Shown piece after piece: positions 12,686 to 24,777 of a stretch of DNA of 64,000 nt. The stretch spans positions 1,187,001 through 1,251,000 of the forward strand of contig NC_041779.1 of the NCBI RefSeq assembly GCF_900090045.1. The letters run 5' to 3'. The notes below the pieces were generated by a model that saw nothing but the letters and a program-made list of their open reading frames with translations, did not search any database and had not been told where the DNA came from. The translations under genes and the position numbers were made by a program. The stretch is from Plasmodium malariae. Taxonomy: Eukaryota > Apicomplexa > Aconoidasida > Haemosporida > Plasmodiidae. Every line of letters begins with the position of its first letter. Position 1 is the stretch's first letter.

Positions 12686-12840
12686 CGTGTTTATGCGATT
12701 ATTCTAAACGCAGGAAATGCACGAAATCATAAAATATAAACCCGTAATAGCACAGACATAGATATACGCCAACACATGCATTCTTTAATATATACGCACA
12801 TTTGCAAATGCATAGGCACATTTTGCGCGTTTCTTACCAT
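11970..12840 (-). CDS. FCF1: rRNA-processing protein FCF1 (PIN domain)
   Basis: FCF1/Utp24 is the nucleolar PIN-domain endonuclease of the small-subunit processome, needed for 18S rRNA maturation. The main exon (11970-12566) encodes GKFKKTKKILKLKRVINPN, an Asn run, then the PIN domain: PPYNIILDTNFINSSIQYKI, VTDCVVAEMEKLGQRFSLAL, CTHKGTYADDCIVNRVTES, IIATNDKDLKIRLRKIPGVP and YRIERLPDN. The acidic PIN residues (Asp in LDTN, Glu in AEME, Asp-Asp in YADD, Asp in TNDKD) are all present. There is no ATG before GKFKK. A 271-nt GT-AG intron (12567-12837) places an isolated ATG at 12838-12840 exactly in front of it, giving MGKFKKTKK, the family N-terminus, and 199 residues against about 198 in human FCF1. 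The start-codon-only exon is unusual but fits best. Confidence 0.94.
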
Positions 12841-13685
12841 TTCTGCATTTTTTTTCTCTTCATATCAGTAACCAAATTAGAGACAATTTTAAAAATTCAT
12901 TCGTCGCTATGCATATAATATATATGTTTGTAAATATACATGTACTAACGTACATACGTACATATGTACATACATACATACATACGTATGTACGTACATA
13001 TGTACGTACATGAATATATTTATTTTCTTGGAAAGAACAAACTTTTCTTTATTTACAAAAAATAAAATAACAACAAAATGATATAATAACGACATGCGAA
13101 AAAAGATAATTGCAAAATTGCCATATAACTTTCAGTTATGTACTATTTTTACAAGAAAGCGAAAAAAAAAAATAAAAAAAAAATTAAAGCATATCTATAA
13201 TTTATTTGACTTTTATACCTGTAATAAACATTAGGAAAAAAGCCAGCTCATCCAATGCATATTCTTTTTTTCTCTCCACAATATATAAATATACATAAAT
13301 AAATGTACATATATAAAATGTACGAACATAATTTGTACATACAATATGTTTATACATTTATTTAATTTTTATGCGTATAGGCACACGCTCAGGGATTCGT
13401 TTATATGAATTTTGAATATCGCTGTAAATACATACAAGTTGGTACCATTTGGTATCGACATAAAGCTTAAATTTTTACATACATAAAAATTGCATATAAT
13501 ATGAACAGTTAATGCATAAAAGGAGAGAGAAAAATTCTAAAAAAAATTTAAAGTAATCGTAGAACGTACATATATATTAATGTTAATTCGAAAAGGAGAA
13601 TTTTATATTTTCGACTGATTGATTATTTATAAAATTAAGCTAATTTTTGTAAAATATGTTCTTACGTTTATGTTATTAGGTCTAA

Positions 13686-13734
<49 letters not shown>

Positions 13735-14588
13735 TGTACAAAAAATAACAAAAAACAAAAACAAAAACAAAAACATTTCTAATGATATAATGATATAATG
13801 TGATATAAGATTGTTTCGTTTCGTTTCGTTTCGTTTGGAAGGAATGGAATTACGTGTAAACATAAATTCATCAATTGCAAACATTCCATAAGAATCTGAT
13901 GAGAAAAACGGGAGTACATGTTTATTTTTAAAAAAGCGCAGTAACAAAGTTAAGCAAGATAAGAGAGTACATACATTTAATATGTACGTATATGAATATA
14001 TATATGTACATATGTGTACATGTTAATATGCAAAATTATACGTTAATTTTGCCATATTACCAATATTTGCTTTTTTCTAGTAGGAGATAATTATTCATTA
14101 TTGTAATTATTGTAATTATTGTAATTATTGTTATTATTGTTATTATTGTTATTATTGTAATTATTGTTATTATTGTTATTATTGTTATAACGCGTAAAAG
14201 TGGCTTGCCCTTAGAAGACGTTTAAAAAGTTTGACTATTTTAAATAAAAATTACAAACGTAAAGGAGGAAGAGGAGAAAAAAAGGAAAAAAAAAAAAAAA
14301 AATTTCATATTACCGCTAGAATTACCTGTATTGTTCAGAATTTTTTGATCATAGTTGAGAGATTAAATTTAAACAGTTCGAGTAACAGAATATTTTTTTA
14401 TTACTGATTATGTTTTATTCTGTGTTAATGTACAGCAGTTTACACAAGCGTGTTAAAGCAAGTGTATGTACATACATACGTACATACAAACATACATTTA
14501 TAATTCCTATATCATACGTTCATATACGCAGACAAATTTCCCCCCTTTATTATTTTGCATAGTACATCAGTTTTTGCTGAAAGTTACG

Positions 14589-14622
<34 letters not shown>

Positions 14623-14631
14623 TGTATATAC

Positions 14632-14669
<38 letters not shown>

Positions 14670-15260
14670 TATAAATATATTTACACGTTCCCATTAAATT
14701 TCAACAAAATATATATATTTTCCTTGCATATTTGATAATTAAAAGCAAAGAATTCATTCGTACGAAATACTCTCCTGTTAATATAGTCATTATACACGCA
14801 TTAAAAGTTTCTTCAGTGTGTTGATTCAAACGCTAAGAGAACTTAAAAAAAAAAATTTTACTGCTTTTGCAAAAAGCTCGCATGTAGTGTGTGTACACGT
14901 ACATGTACACAGTCATGTGAATAATGAGGAATATTGAGTTGATTTGTGCTTTCCCTTTCTTTGTATACCTTTTCTTATTTATTTTTCTTTTTTTCCCACC
15001 CCTTATTTTGCATATATATAATGCTATATATTGCTTCAAACACGCGCGAACACCCCATGTAACGCATTAATGCATATAAATAGTGCGATCCGGTTGTGTG
15101 CATATATATATATATGCATGTATACATATATATTATTTATGTGCGTATAATATATATATGAACAAACATATGCAGCATATGTATTATCGCATAAAATTTA
15201 GGTTATTCAAATTTTATATATTTATTATTTGGAATATTTTAAAAGAAAAAGATCATAAAT
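12841..15260. other. Non-coding region upstream of FCF1
   Basis: Mostly (TA)n, TACATACGTA-type and TTATTG repeats (about 14098-14186). Two short minus-strand stretches look exon-like. One near 13851-13892 has a Py-AG acceptor and reads SYGMFAIDEFMFT. The other near 13375-13440 ends in an open frame reading IPERVPIRIKIK and a stop. Their phases do not join directly, so I do not call a gene. Confidence 0.5.
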
Positions 15261-15269
15261 TACTATGAG

Positions 15270-15386
15270 CTTGTATAATAATCGCTAGCTCCCTTCGAAG
15301 GAGGTTAACGATTAATCAAATACGTATCTCATGTGAATACTTGCAAAATAAATTATTTAAGCGCACATATTGCGAACAGTGATGAT

Positions 15387-15442
<56 letters not shown>

Positions 15443-15503
15443 TTCCTTCAGCAACCGCGTGTATACTTTTCTAGGTCAAAATGTATAATGTGTACAAGTA
15501 TAA

Positions 15504-15566
<63 letters not shown>

Positions 15567-15603
15567 AATATAAATATAAATATAAATATAAATATATATA
15601 TAA

Positions 15604-15654
<51 letters not shown>

Positions 15655-15795
15655 CGTACATACATTTGCTCTATTTTGACACTTTTGATTTTCAATCAAC
15701 TCATTTTTTCGGATGAGTACATTTCCTCCATCATTAACTTTAAGCGGTACGGGGTCGCCATGACTGATATTATTTCATATTGCTCTTAAATTTTT
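15270..15795. other. Exon-like island, strand unresolved
   Basis: Three short segments stand out as complex and richer in G+C between a run of about 48 A (15390-15435) and a (TA)n block (15520-15650). On the plus strand, 15275-15370 reads SSLRRRLTINQIRISCEYLQ and onward. On the plus strand, 15700-15790 reads [20 protein letters not shown] and ends in a stop. On the minus strand the second segment begins with ATG at 15762 and reads [17 protein letters not shown], and 15440-15468 reads [11 protein letters not shown] after a CTAG acceptor. Both strands are plausible and I could not find a fully consistent splice model. This is probably a small multi-exon gene. Confidence 0.4.
15390..15435. repeat. 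Very long poly-A tract
   Basis: A nearly pure run of more than 45 A lies on the plus strand, among the longest homopolymers in the window. It may be an assembly-sensitive site. Confidence 0.9.
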
Positions 15796-16096
15796 CATTT
15801 TTTGGATTCGTTTATTTTTGTTAAGTTATCTTTCAATTGATGAAATTATTTTATATTACATTGTAATGCCTTATATTTCATCATATTTATTTACATTACA
15901 CTATATTTCACTATTTTATTTTATTTTTTTTTATTTTATTTTATTTTATTTTTTTTTTTTTTTTTTTTGGAGTGAACGGCATACAAATAAAAAGAAATTA
16001 GTACTGCTTCGAGGTATAATATTGTACATATATGAATAATATGTAAACTTATAAATACATACATACATACATATATGTACATATATATACAAATAT

Positions 16097-16127
<31 letters not shown>

Positions 16128-16717
16128 AATAATATATAATCGAATAATTTTATTTATTGCCTTTTTCCTTCTGCGTTTTGCTTTTATGCCCGAAATTTGC
16201 TTTATATTTCTTACTCGCAATTACTCAAAACAAATTTGTGATAATTTTATTTTTATTCATTTTTTTTAAATACAGCAAATTTCAATAAAAAACTGTTATA
16301 TATAATACAGTTTTTCCTAAATTGTTCATACAAAAACAGCCATGGGGGTAGCCTACACATATATATTTTTTTTATATACGTTCATTGGCATCTTACTAGT
16401 ATTATGCGTCTGAAGGTATATATATGTACATATGTATGTATATATATGTATATATTTAAATGTATATATACGTGCTGTATGGACGTATGAAGTACATTCT
16501 TGTATATATTCGTGCGCTTAGCGCATAAGCGTAATATTATGTTTTCACTATATACAAAATTATGCGCTATATAATTTGCTAAACATATGTATGTATGTAT
16601 ATATATATATATATTATATGCATATTATGTACAAGTATACATATATTTGTTTTGTAACTATAAAATGTGGTTAGCTCATATATTTTTTTTTATTGTACCC
16701 CCCTCGTTTATTTTTTT
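15796..16717. other. Non-coding stretch with one tiny membrane-like ORF
   Basis: T-rich and (TA)n-rich DNA. At 16341 an ATG in the context CAGCCATGG opens a 23-codon frame (MGVAYTYIFFLYTFIGILLV and three more) that is a single hydrophobic helix, ending at TGA near 16411. It could be a microprotein, the first exon of something larger, or chance. I see no partner exon with matching phase. Confidence 0.4.
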
Positions 16718-18213
16718 TTATTTTCCTTTATGCATTATATAAACGTTTAGCAGTTTTTTTCTTCCTAGTAACTGCTTAAAAAGCGCCGAATGTACATGTT
16801 AATGATGAAATTCGTTACGCCAAATATGGCCCCTTATATCCAAAAATTTTTACTTATGCATATATGTTGTATAAACAAATAAATATATACATGTACATAC
16901 GTACAAATATACATACGTACGTATACAAATGCTTTATACGTGCGCGCATTATAAGAATTCAAGAAATATATACATATATATACATACATATATTGTACTA
17001 ACGTAGTACGAATTCTTGTTATAGTCGTCTATTAATAAAACATGCATATAATATACGTACGAAATGAATGTATTATATATTAATATCTTAAAATAAAAAA
17101 ACAAAAAATATAAACGCTAATAATATTACGCGGGAAGGTGGTAGAACTAAGCAGCTAGCAGATATATTGTTTTAAATAGTTACATGTACATATACGTATA
17201 TATGTACATAAATATATATAAACTTTTATGTACGTACTTCTACATTCATATATTTCTTTTATGTACAACGAAAAATGGTTGGCACGCGGTAGCTGTAATG
17301 TTATGTATTTATGAATACATATAATCAATTTGTACAGTGATATATACAATAAAACAATGTAAATCTAGAGTAATGGAAAAATAGAAAAAATAAAAGAAAA
17401 ATTAAATTATAAAAATAAAACCAAAGAATTAAAACCAACAAGATATAAAAACAACCAAAGAAATGAAAACAATAAAAGATATAAAAACAACGAAAGAAAT
17501 GAAAGCAACAAAAGATATAAAAACTGTAAAAAAAAAAAAAAAAAAAAAATAGCAAAATAGAAAAATAGCAAAAAAGAAAAATAACAAAATAGAAAAATAG
17601 CAAAATAGAAAAATAACAAAATAGAAAAATAGCAAAATAGAAAAATAACAAAATAGCAAAATAGAAAAATAGCAAAATAGCAAAATCAATAAAAAAAAAA
17701 AAAAAAAGGGCATATATTCTGTGTCAACTTAACACGAAGTAAAGTGCATCGCAATATATGACAGCAAACGGTACATATAAATGTATACAATAAAAATAAT
17801 ACGTTATTATATGAACGTATGTTAATATAATTTAACTATATTTATACATGTATAAATATTATAATATATATTTGTATATAATTTATTCATACTATTTTCT
17901 TTATTCGTTTTTTGGCATAACGCGCATATAAAATAAATCTAATAGTTTTTGAACCAAAAAAAAACAGTTCATGTATGTTATATATATATATATATGTACA
18001 TATATATATATACATATATATACATATATATACATATATATACATATATATATATACATATATATATATATTATGCACGTATATGTATAATATATACATT
18101 ATATATTATAAACTTTAAGAAAATAAATAAATTTACATTATTGAACAAATTTTTAGTATATTCACTTGTGTAATAAACGAATTGTTTTTGCTTTTTTGCT
18201 TTGCTTTCTTCAT
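16718..18213 (-). CDS. Candidate small spliced gene (about 60 residues), unknown function
   Basis: Proposed exons on the minus strand: 18166-18213, 17238-17292, 17003-17028 and 16718-16771 (183 nt, 60 residues). Exons 2-4 are the stronger part. LPRANHFSLYIKEIYECR leaves one base that joins in phase to NDYNKNSYY, then to LLGRKKLLNVYIMHKGK and a stop. Acceptors are good (AACATTACAG, TTATTAATAG, TTTTTAAGCAG) and donors are GTACGT and GTTAGT. Exon 1 (MKKAKQKSKNNSFITQ, donor GTGAAT) is less certain because the intron before exon 2 would be 873 nt. I do not recognise the product. The Arg/Lys-rich tail and the pattern around YIKEIYE loosely recall small mitochondrial LYR-type proteins, but the LYR tripeptide itself is not seen. 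Confidence 0.45.
17560..17690. repeat. AAAATAGC/AAAATAGA minisatellite
   Basis: Units of about nine nt (AAAATAGCA, AAAATAGAA, AAAATAACA) repeat next to a poly-A run. On the minus strand this gives the Phe/Leu/Tyr-rich open frames seen there. If the neighbouring gene model is right, the repeat lies in its first intron. Confidence 0.8.
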
Positions 18214-18274
18214 TTTTTGATATCCAACCAATTTCTTTTGTTATATATAGCATTATTGCTTTTTGTTATATACG

Positions 18275-18316
<42 letters not shown>

Positions 18317-19525
18317 CTCACAAAACAATAAATATAATATATATATTTACATTAATACATATATATATATATATATATATAATATAACAAGTATATAATA
18401 ATTTAAACAGTCCTTTGCCTGTTGATGAACCATAACTACATGCGCTGATTACATATATTTTATATCATAATTTTTAAGCAACCGTTTCATTCGTTCATTC
18501 ATTTATATCTTTATTCGTTTTTAAATATAGTTGCCTGGGTTTTTGAAATCAAAGTTTTTTTTGTTAGCCACGTACATACATATATATATATAGGAGTGTA
18601 TATATATATTTTATATGTATACCCGTTTTGTTTGTTTGTTTTTTCTTCCAACGTACAAATTTTCATCTTTCTGAAGTCAGGGTAGCGTTGTGCTACGTTT
18701 TCACATGTACATGTACATATAAATATACATACAAATATTTGTACGTATATATATATATATATATATAGGCTTACGTACATGTAAATGCTTAAATATATTT
18801 ACGCATAACACAATTACGTATAATGTAATTACATATGTAGTACATTTACTTGTAATAAATGTACTTGTTACTCTTTTATTCGTACTATATTTACTATGTA
18901 CATTTGTGTTTTTTTTTCCCTTGTCAAATGCAAAGGAGAAAAATTGATGATGAAAAACAAAAACGTATACTAAAATAAAAATTTTTTTTTTGATAAGTTA
19001 CATAATATACCAAAAAAAGAAAAGTGCAAAATTGTAGATTTTGTGTTATTTTATATATATATATATATATATATTTATGTATATATATTTATGTATATAT
19101 ATATATATATATCAATTAGCTAAAAATTGCAAAAAAAAAAAAAAAATTAAAAAAAATTTCGTGCTCATTTTTTTATGAACATATCAGCTAATCCAAAAAA
19201 AAAAAAAAAAAAAAAAATTACATACATATATATACTTACATATATATACATGTATAGATATATATACATATATATTTTCATATATATGTATATATACACC
19301 TACACGTGTACACATTTGTATATGTATACACGTAGTTCTACAGTACTGATATATATATACATACATATATATATATATACATATACTTACCTTCTTTTTG
19401 CGGAGGTTAAAACGAAAAAAAGGTAAGAAAAGGCTAAGAAGAAGGAAGGACACAATTATTTTATCAAATGACCAATATAGTTGAATAATTAAAAAAAAAA
19501 AAAAAAAAAAAAAAAAGTGTGATTT

Positions 19526-19576
<51 letters not shown>

Positions 19577-20131
19577 CATACATGCACACATATGTATATG
19601 TATGTATGCATATATATATTTATATAACCCACAATTAAGTACGCGTTAAGGAGCATAATATATGAAGAATATATTATATATAAATTTGAAGCAGCCAAGA
19701 GGGGTAGAAAAAAAAAAGAAAAAATAGCGAATTAACTTGTTAAATTAGGCAGATATATAATAAATAACAGGGTGCTTATAAGGACTGACATACACACATA
19801 CCTATATATATGTGCATATATGTATATATGCACAAACATATATACCGTATATGTACTCATACTTATACGACTTCTATTCGTGCATTGTTAATAAATTCTA
19901 TTGTAAGGATATAAAAAAGAATTAGTTTAGTATATCCAACATATTTTGTATGCATACACAATTGTGTTTTCATTTAAAAAAAAAAAAAAAAAAATTATAT
20001 TATTGTGCAACCATCTGTTAACTTAAATGAGTATGCAAAAAAGAAGTATAATAACTGGAATTTCTTTTTATTATTTTTTCCTTTATTCACTGTTTTTTTT
20101 TGAAATATTTTTAAGAAAAACAGTTAAAGCA
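18214..20131. other. Non-coding region upstream of the AN1 gene
   Basis: Dominated by (TA)n and poly-A runs. Minus strand 18657-18692 has exon-like borders (acceptor ACGTAG, donor GTACGT) and reads QRYPDFRKMKI. Minus strand around 19402-19444 has a strong CTTCTTAG acceptor and GTAAGT donor. These may belong to an unrecognised minus-strand transcript. I do not assemble them. Confidence 0.45.
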
Positions 20132-21432
20132 ATGGATTCGGAAAAAAAGCCAGCAACGGTAGGGGAGAAGGTACAGGTTAATATTTGCAAACTTGTGTAG
20201 AATAGTTATACGCTATAAGCATATATATATGAACATGTGATTAAATGTAACTCACTACTTGTGTTCTTATCCTTGCTTACGTAACACCCTGTACATGTTT
20301 GTATGTATATATATATATATATATATATGCGCAGATTTGATCCGTGCATAAGTTTTATTATATACGAGATAAAGCGAATCTTTTTATTACATGTTATGCG
20401 CTGCTTATTTTATTAAGTGCCTATTGTGCATTATAAATGCATGTTACATCAACGTCATTTATTTATTTATATATTTATTTATTTATTTATTTATATATTT
20501 ATTTATGTATGTATGTACAATTATGTATACATTGTTCTTGTGCTTTTATAAAAGTGTGTCATGCTTTTGCAGTACGTTTTGTTACACATACTCTGTTTTT
20601 TTTTTTTTAATTATGTTCATAATTATGCTTATCTTTGTGCCCATGTTTATTATATTATAATATTATAATATTATTATATTATTAAATTATTAAATTATTA
20701 TATTTTTTTTTTTTTTTTTTTGTATAGCCGCCCCCAGTGCTGTGCGAGAACAATTGCGGGTTCTATGGAAATCCAGCGAACAACAATTTATGCTCAAAGT
20801 GTTTTAGGGAATCAGAAGAAAAAAAAAAAAAAGAGTTGGCTAATATGGAAAAAATAAGTGAATATATTGATCCAAATTATACAGAGGGAAAAGGAAAAGG
20901 TAAGGGGAAATCAAGTAAGGGAAAGAAGGAAAAAACGGGAGATGATGAAACACAAGAGAAAATGCAAATACAAAGAGATATGGTGAGTCATGATAATAAT
21001 ACAGGTATTAATAATAATAAAACAAGCGTTAAAGATGATAATGTTAATTCAAGTATTAAAAATGAGAATGACAATAATACTATTGCGAAAAGTAATAGTA
21101 ATGATAGTTGTAATACTAACACTAATACCAAAAGTAGTACTAACCCCAGTAGTAATAGCAGTATCAGTGCGCTTGGTGAAAAAAATACTGAGAACAAACC
21201 GTCTACCAGTGGTAGTAATACTGCAGGCACAACCGAGAATAAAACAAAGTGCTTTTTATGTAATAAACGAATTGGATTATTAGGTATAAAATGTAGATGT
21301 GAACATTATTTTTGCGCACTTCATCGATATGCTGATACACATAACTGTACATTCGATTATAAGAAATATTATAAAGACCAGTTAATGAAAAATAATGTTA
21401 AAGTTGTAGCAGACAAGGTGAAAAAAATATAA
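20132..21432 (+). CDS. A20/AN1-type zinc-finger protein
   Basis: Stress-associated proteins with this architecture bind ubiquitin through the A20 finger and pair it with a C-terminal AN1 finger. Exon 1 begins at 20132 (MDSEKKPAT) and ends at one of three in-phase donors (after 20158, 20170 or 20176). Exon 2 starts at 20728 after TTTGTATAG, giving 243-249 residues in all. The A20 finger is LCENNCGFYGNPANNNLCSK followed by CFRE, with four cysteines in the usual spacing. The AN1 finger is KCFLCNKRIGLLGIKCRC followed by EHYFCALHRYADTHNCTFDY, with all six Cys and two His. Between them lie a Lys/Gly-rich stretch (GKGKGKGKSSKGKK) and about 100 Asn/Ser/Thr-rich residues of low complexity. The 550-nt intron follows only the first few codons. 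Confidence 0.95.
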
Positions 21433-21501
21433 ATTCTCAAATTGGCATAGCGCGCAACCCCCACTCCCTCCCCACCTAACACGTGAAAAACCTACGTATT
21501 G

Positions 21502-21571
<70 letters not shown>

Positions 21572-22249
21572 ATATATGGACGTATGTACAATGCATAAAT
21601 GCGTACATATGTACATGCATATATATATACTGTATATATGCATAAGCGTCTGCATATTCCTGCACAATTTTAAAATTAATTTTTTAAATGTTAATAAATA
21701 ATACGTTTATATTTATGTGTGTGTGTGTGTGTATACGTTAATACCACCTACATTATTTTTACGTCAATTTTATGTAATTATATATATTTTTTTTTTTTTT
21801 TGCATTATTTTTAAAAAAAGAAATATATATACGCGAATATACGCAATTATTTACATTTGCACAAATGTATACGTATATATATATATATATGTGCATATTC
21901 ATGTTCATTCCAAATTATGATTTGTTTTTTTTTATCGTTATGTCTATATTATATTGCCAGGCCAACAATTATTATCATATAAACACCTTAAAATTTTAGT
22001 GCCCTACACATTTAGTATATATATACCTCTCTATAATCGCATAATATTTTCCTATTTGTAATTATGTGAATATATCATTATATTTTTTGTTAAATTTTAC
22101 ATTCATAAGATTTATTAAAGTTAATTTTATTATGTTTTATTATTCTTTACTATGTTCTTTTATGTTTTATTAACTTTTTATTTTATTTTTTTTCATACCT
22201 TGAGCATTTCCAATTATTGCCTTTTCCCCCTACAAAGAACCTACTTTCG

Positions 22250-22286
<37 letters not shown>

Positions 22287-22383
22287 CGTGTGTGTGTTGT
22301 ATATTTTTATGGCCATTTTTTATATCTACCCATATATATTATGTATAAATATATACATATGTATTACGTATGTATATGTATAT

Positions 22384-22415
<32 letters not shown>

Positions 22416-22961
22416 GCATATGTAGTAAAAGAAGTATATATTATATATATATATGTTATTAGATAATTTTACCATTTTTGATTATTCATTTTTGAAGTGA
22501 AAAAAAAAAAAAAAAAAAGAACAATCCTTATAAACTATTTAAATAATTAAAATAAAATAAACACATTTTTGTTTTTTCTTTTTTTTTTATTCTCTTTTAT
22601 TTTCTCTATTTTCTCGATTTTTTTTTTTTTTTTTATGCTTTTTTAATTTCTTTATATTATTTATTTCTTTTTAATTTTTAAAATTTATATTATCTTCCAT
22701 GCTGGTAATTTTTGTAATAATGATAGACTAAGTCCGTATGCCAAGTGTGTATGTGTATGTATAAAATATATACACACAAGTATATTTTATATATTTTCCT
22801 TTAACTTAATAATTTCCATTTGAGTATAATAAATACAGGTTTTTTACTTTGCACTAAACTCATACATTTATTAGATCGTGTATGTGTGTACATGTACAAA
22901 TAAGCACATAATACTCTTATGTGTATGCTTTGCTAAAAAGATACAATTTTTTGGTTCATTT
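21433..22961. other. 3' flank of the AN1 gene
   Basis: (TA)n tracts and T-rich DNA. I see no gene. A long (AT)n run at about 21510-21558 is followed by TACATA-rich DNA. Confidence 0.65.
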
Positions 22962-23055
22962 ATGGAAGTATTTCCATTGATACCCAGGAAAAGAATGTGG
23001 GTCGTGGGTTGCAGGTATAAATGCAGTTGTTAAGGCTTATGTATAAATATGTACA

Positions 23056-23093
<38 letters not shown>

Positions 23094-23710
23094 AATTAAA
23101 CGGTAAAACGTATATTATATTGTTCCTATTAGTTTGTCAGATATGAGAGACCCTTATCGTATCACGGTTGTTTTTGGTTTTCCATTTTGCGTATGTAACT
23201 AGTCCACTAGTTATCGTGCTACTACTTTACTAACGATAGAGCACTAAACGTTTGTACATAAATGTATCTGCATATGTATATGTGTGTGTGTTTGTACTAT
23301 ACGGTATTGCAAAACTGTGTGTTACATATCTGAGGTCGCTATTCATCTGAATTGCACACACGTGCATATATATACGCTCATTTGGGGATCATCAAAAAAA
23401 ATGCATAATCAAAAAAAAAAAAGCTGTGATATGTTTCGTTATACGTTATAGGTTATATGTTATACTTTTTTTTTATTTCCTTTCTTTTTTTTCTTTTTGC
23501 CCCCTTTTCGCGTATGAGCATGGATTGGTAAATGGACGGAAATGGAACTTATACATTGACTATGATTTCTCTTTCCTGCACATCCTCTACGTGCACTTTG
23601 TACAACAAATAGACAAATTGGGAGTGATATTAGAGAGAAGATTATATATATTGGGTTTTGTTGTTATCGATATTAAAAAAAAAAAAATTAATAAATACAC
23701 AGATACGTAA
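22962..23710 (+). CDS. Candidate multi-exon gene with hydrophobic C-terminal part
   Basis: Exon 1 (22962-23014) reads MEVFPLIPRKRMWVVGC and leaves two bases before a GTATAA donor. Exon 2 (23141-23190) follows TTAGTTTGTCAG, joins in phase and reads RYERPLSYHGCFWFSIL, leaving one base before GTATGT. A third open stretch ends at a stop at 23710. It contains a membrane-like run (LYVILFFYFLSFFSFCPLFA) and then complex sequence (YEHGLVNGRKWNLYIDYDF, HILYVHFVQQIDKLGVILER). The acceptor linking exon 2 to this stretch is unclear: the one that fits the phase follows a poly-A run near 23421, which is poor. I do not recognise the protein. Either the exon 3 border is elsewhere or a small exon is missing. 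Confidence 0.4.
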
Positions 23711-23737
23711 ATGGATAAATGAATTAATAGCTAAATG

Positions 23738-23862
23738 AATTAGTACTAAATATATTAGTACTAAATATATTAGTACTAAATATATTAATGCTAAATATAT
23801 TAATGCTAAATATATTAATGCTAAATATATTAATGCTAAATATATTAATGCTAAATGCATGA
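23738..23862. repeat. 15-nt CTAAATATATTAGTA / CTAAATATATTAATG minisatellite
   Basis: About eight units in two variant forms arranged in blocks, three of one followed by five of the other. I see no coding sense. Confidence 0.85.
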
Positions 23863-24176
23863 ACAATATATAAATGAATAGCTTAATATATGGATAAATG
23901 AATAGACAAAATGAATAGTATATTATTCATATAATAATAAGTAATAAGGAATTATGTGATACCGGTAAAAGAAACTAACGAAAAAAAAAAATTAAACAAA
24001 CACGTTCATAAATGAAAATGTAAATTAATTTTTTAAAATATTAATTCTTTTGTAATTATGAATAATACAGTTATAAAACTATTTAACAATGAAAAGGGGC
24101 AATAATATAATAACGACACAACAATAACAACAATAATAATACTAACTGTAATATATGTATATATATATAAACACAT

Positions 24177-24272
24177 ATACATACATATACATACACATGC
24201 TTATACGTACACATGCATATACGTACACATGCATATACGCACACATGCATATACGTACACATGCATATACAT
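24177..24272. repeat. 16-nt CACATGCATATACGTA minisatellite
   Basis: Five to six copies of a 16-nt unit with single-base variants, followed by a poly-T run of more than 30. Confidence 0.8.
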
Positions 24273-24440
24273 ACACAAATTAATAATTTTTTTTTTTTTT
24301 TTTTTTTTTTTTTTGCAGTATTCTTTTATGTATACAAAAAGCTACTTATAACTAAGTTATGAATATTTTGAATACACATTTATTACTGTACACGATATCC
24401 AAAAATAGGCCCAACGTAATATATGTATATATATATATAT

Positions 24441-24617
24441 ATGTGGGAGCTGACCACATACCAAAATTATAACGAACGTTTGGTCATGCTACCACAAGCT
24501 AGAGGGGCTTCTACACGTTTAAACTACTTCTGTTTACTGTTCCTATTCTATTCCATTTATATTGCTTACTCAATTAGTCTTTGTGAAAAGAAAGCAAAAA
24601 TAATTAAAACCGTGTAA
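24441..24617 (+). CDS. Candidate microprotein of 58 residues with one membrane segment
   Basis: The ATG at 24441 opens a frame of ordinary composition, unlike the repeat-derived frames around it: MWELTTYQNYNERLVMLPQA, then RGASTRLN, a hydrophobic helix YFCLLFLFYSIYIAYSISL, and the basic tail CEKKAKIIKTV before TAA. The layout (polar N-terminus, single helix near residues 29-47, Lys-rich end) fits a small membrane-protein subunit. It lies 160 nt from the convergent BEM46-like gene. A strong acceptor (poly-T then TTGCAG) at about 24318 lies upstream, so this could instead be a terminal exon. I recognise no family. Confidence 0.4.
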   Translation: MWELTTYQNYNERLVMLPQARGASTRLNYFCLLFLFYSIYIAYSISLCEKKAKIIKTV

Positions 24618-24777
24618 AGGACTTTTCTCAACAATGGAAAGGGAGCCTTATATTACAATTTGGACAGGAAAAAAAAGGAGGCTACTTCAAATACATAGAC
24701 ACGTATGCACAAGTATACCCATGTATACACACAGAACATATGTACACGTAGTACCCTATTTTTCTTTACAAGTTCGT

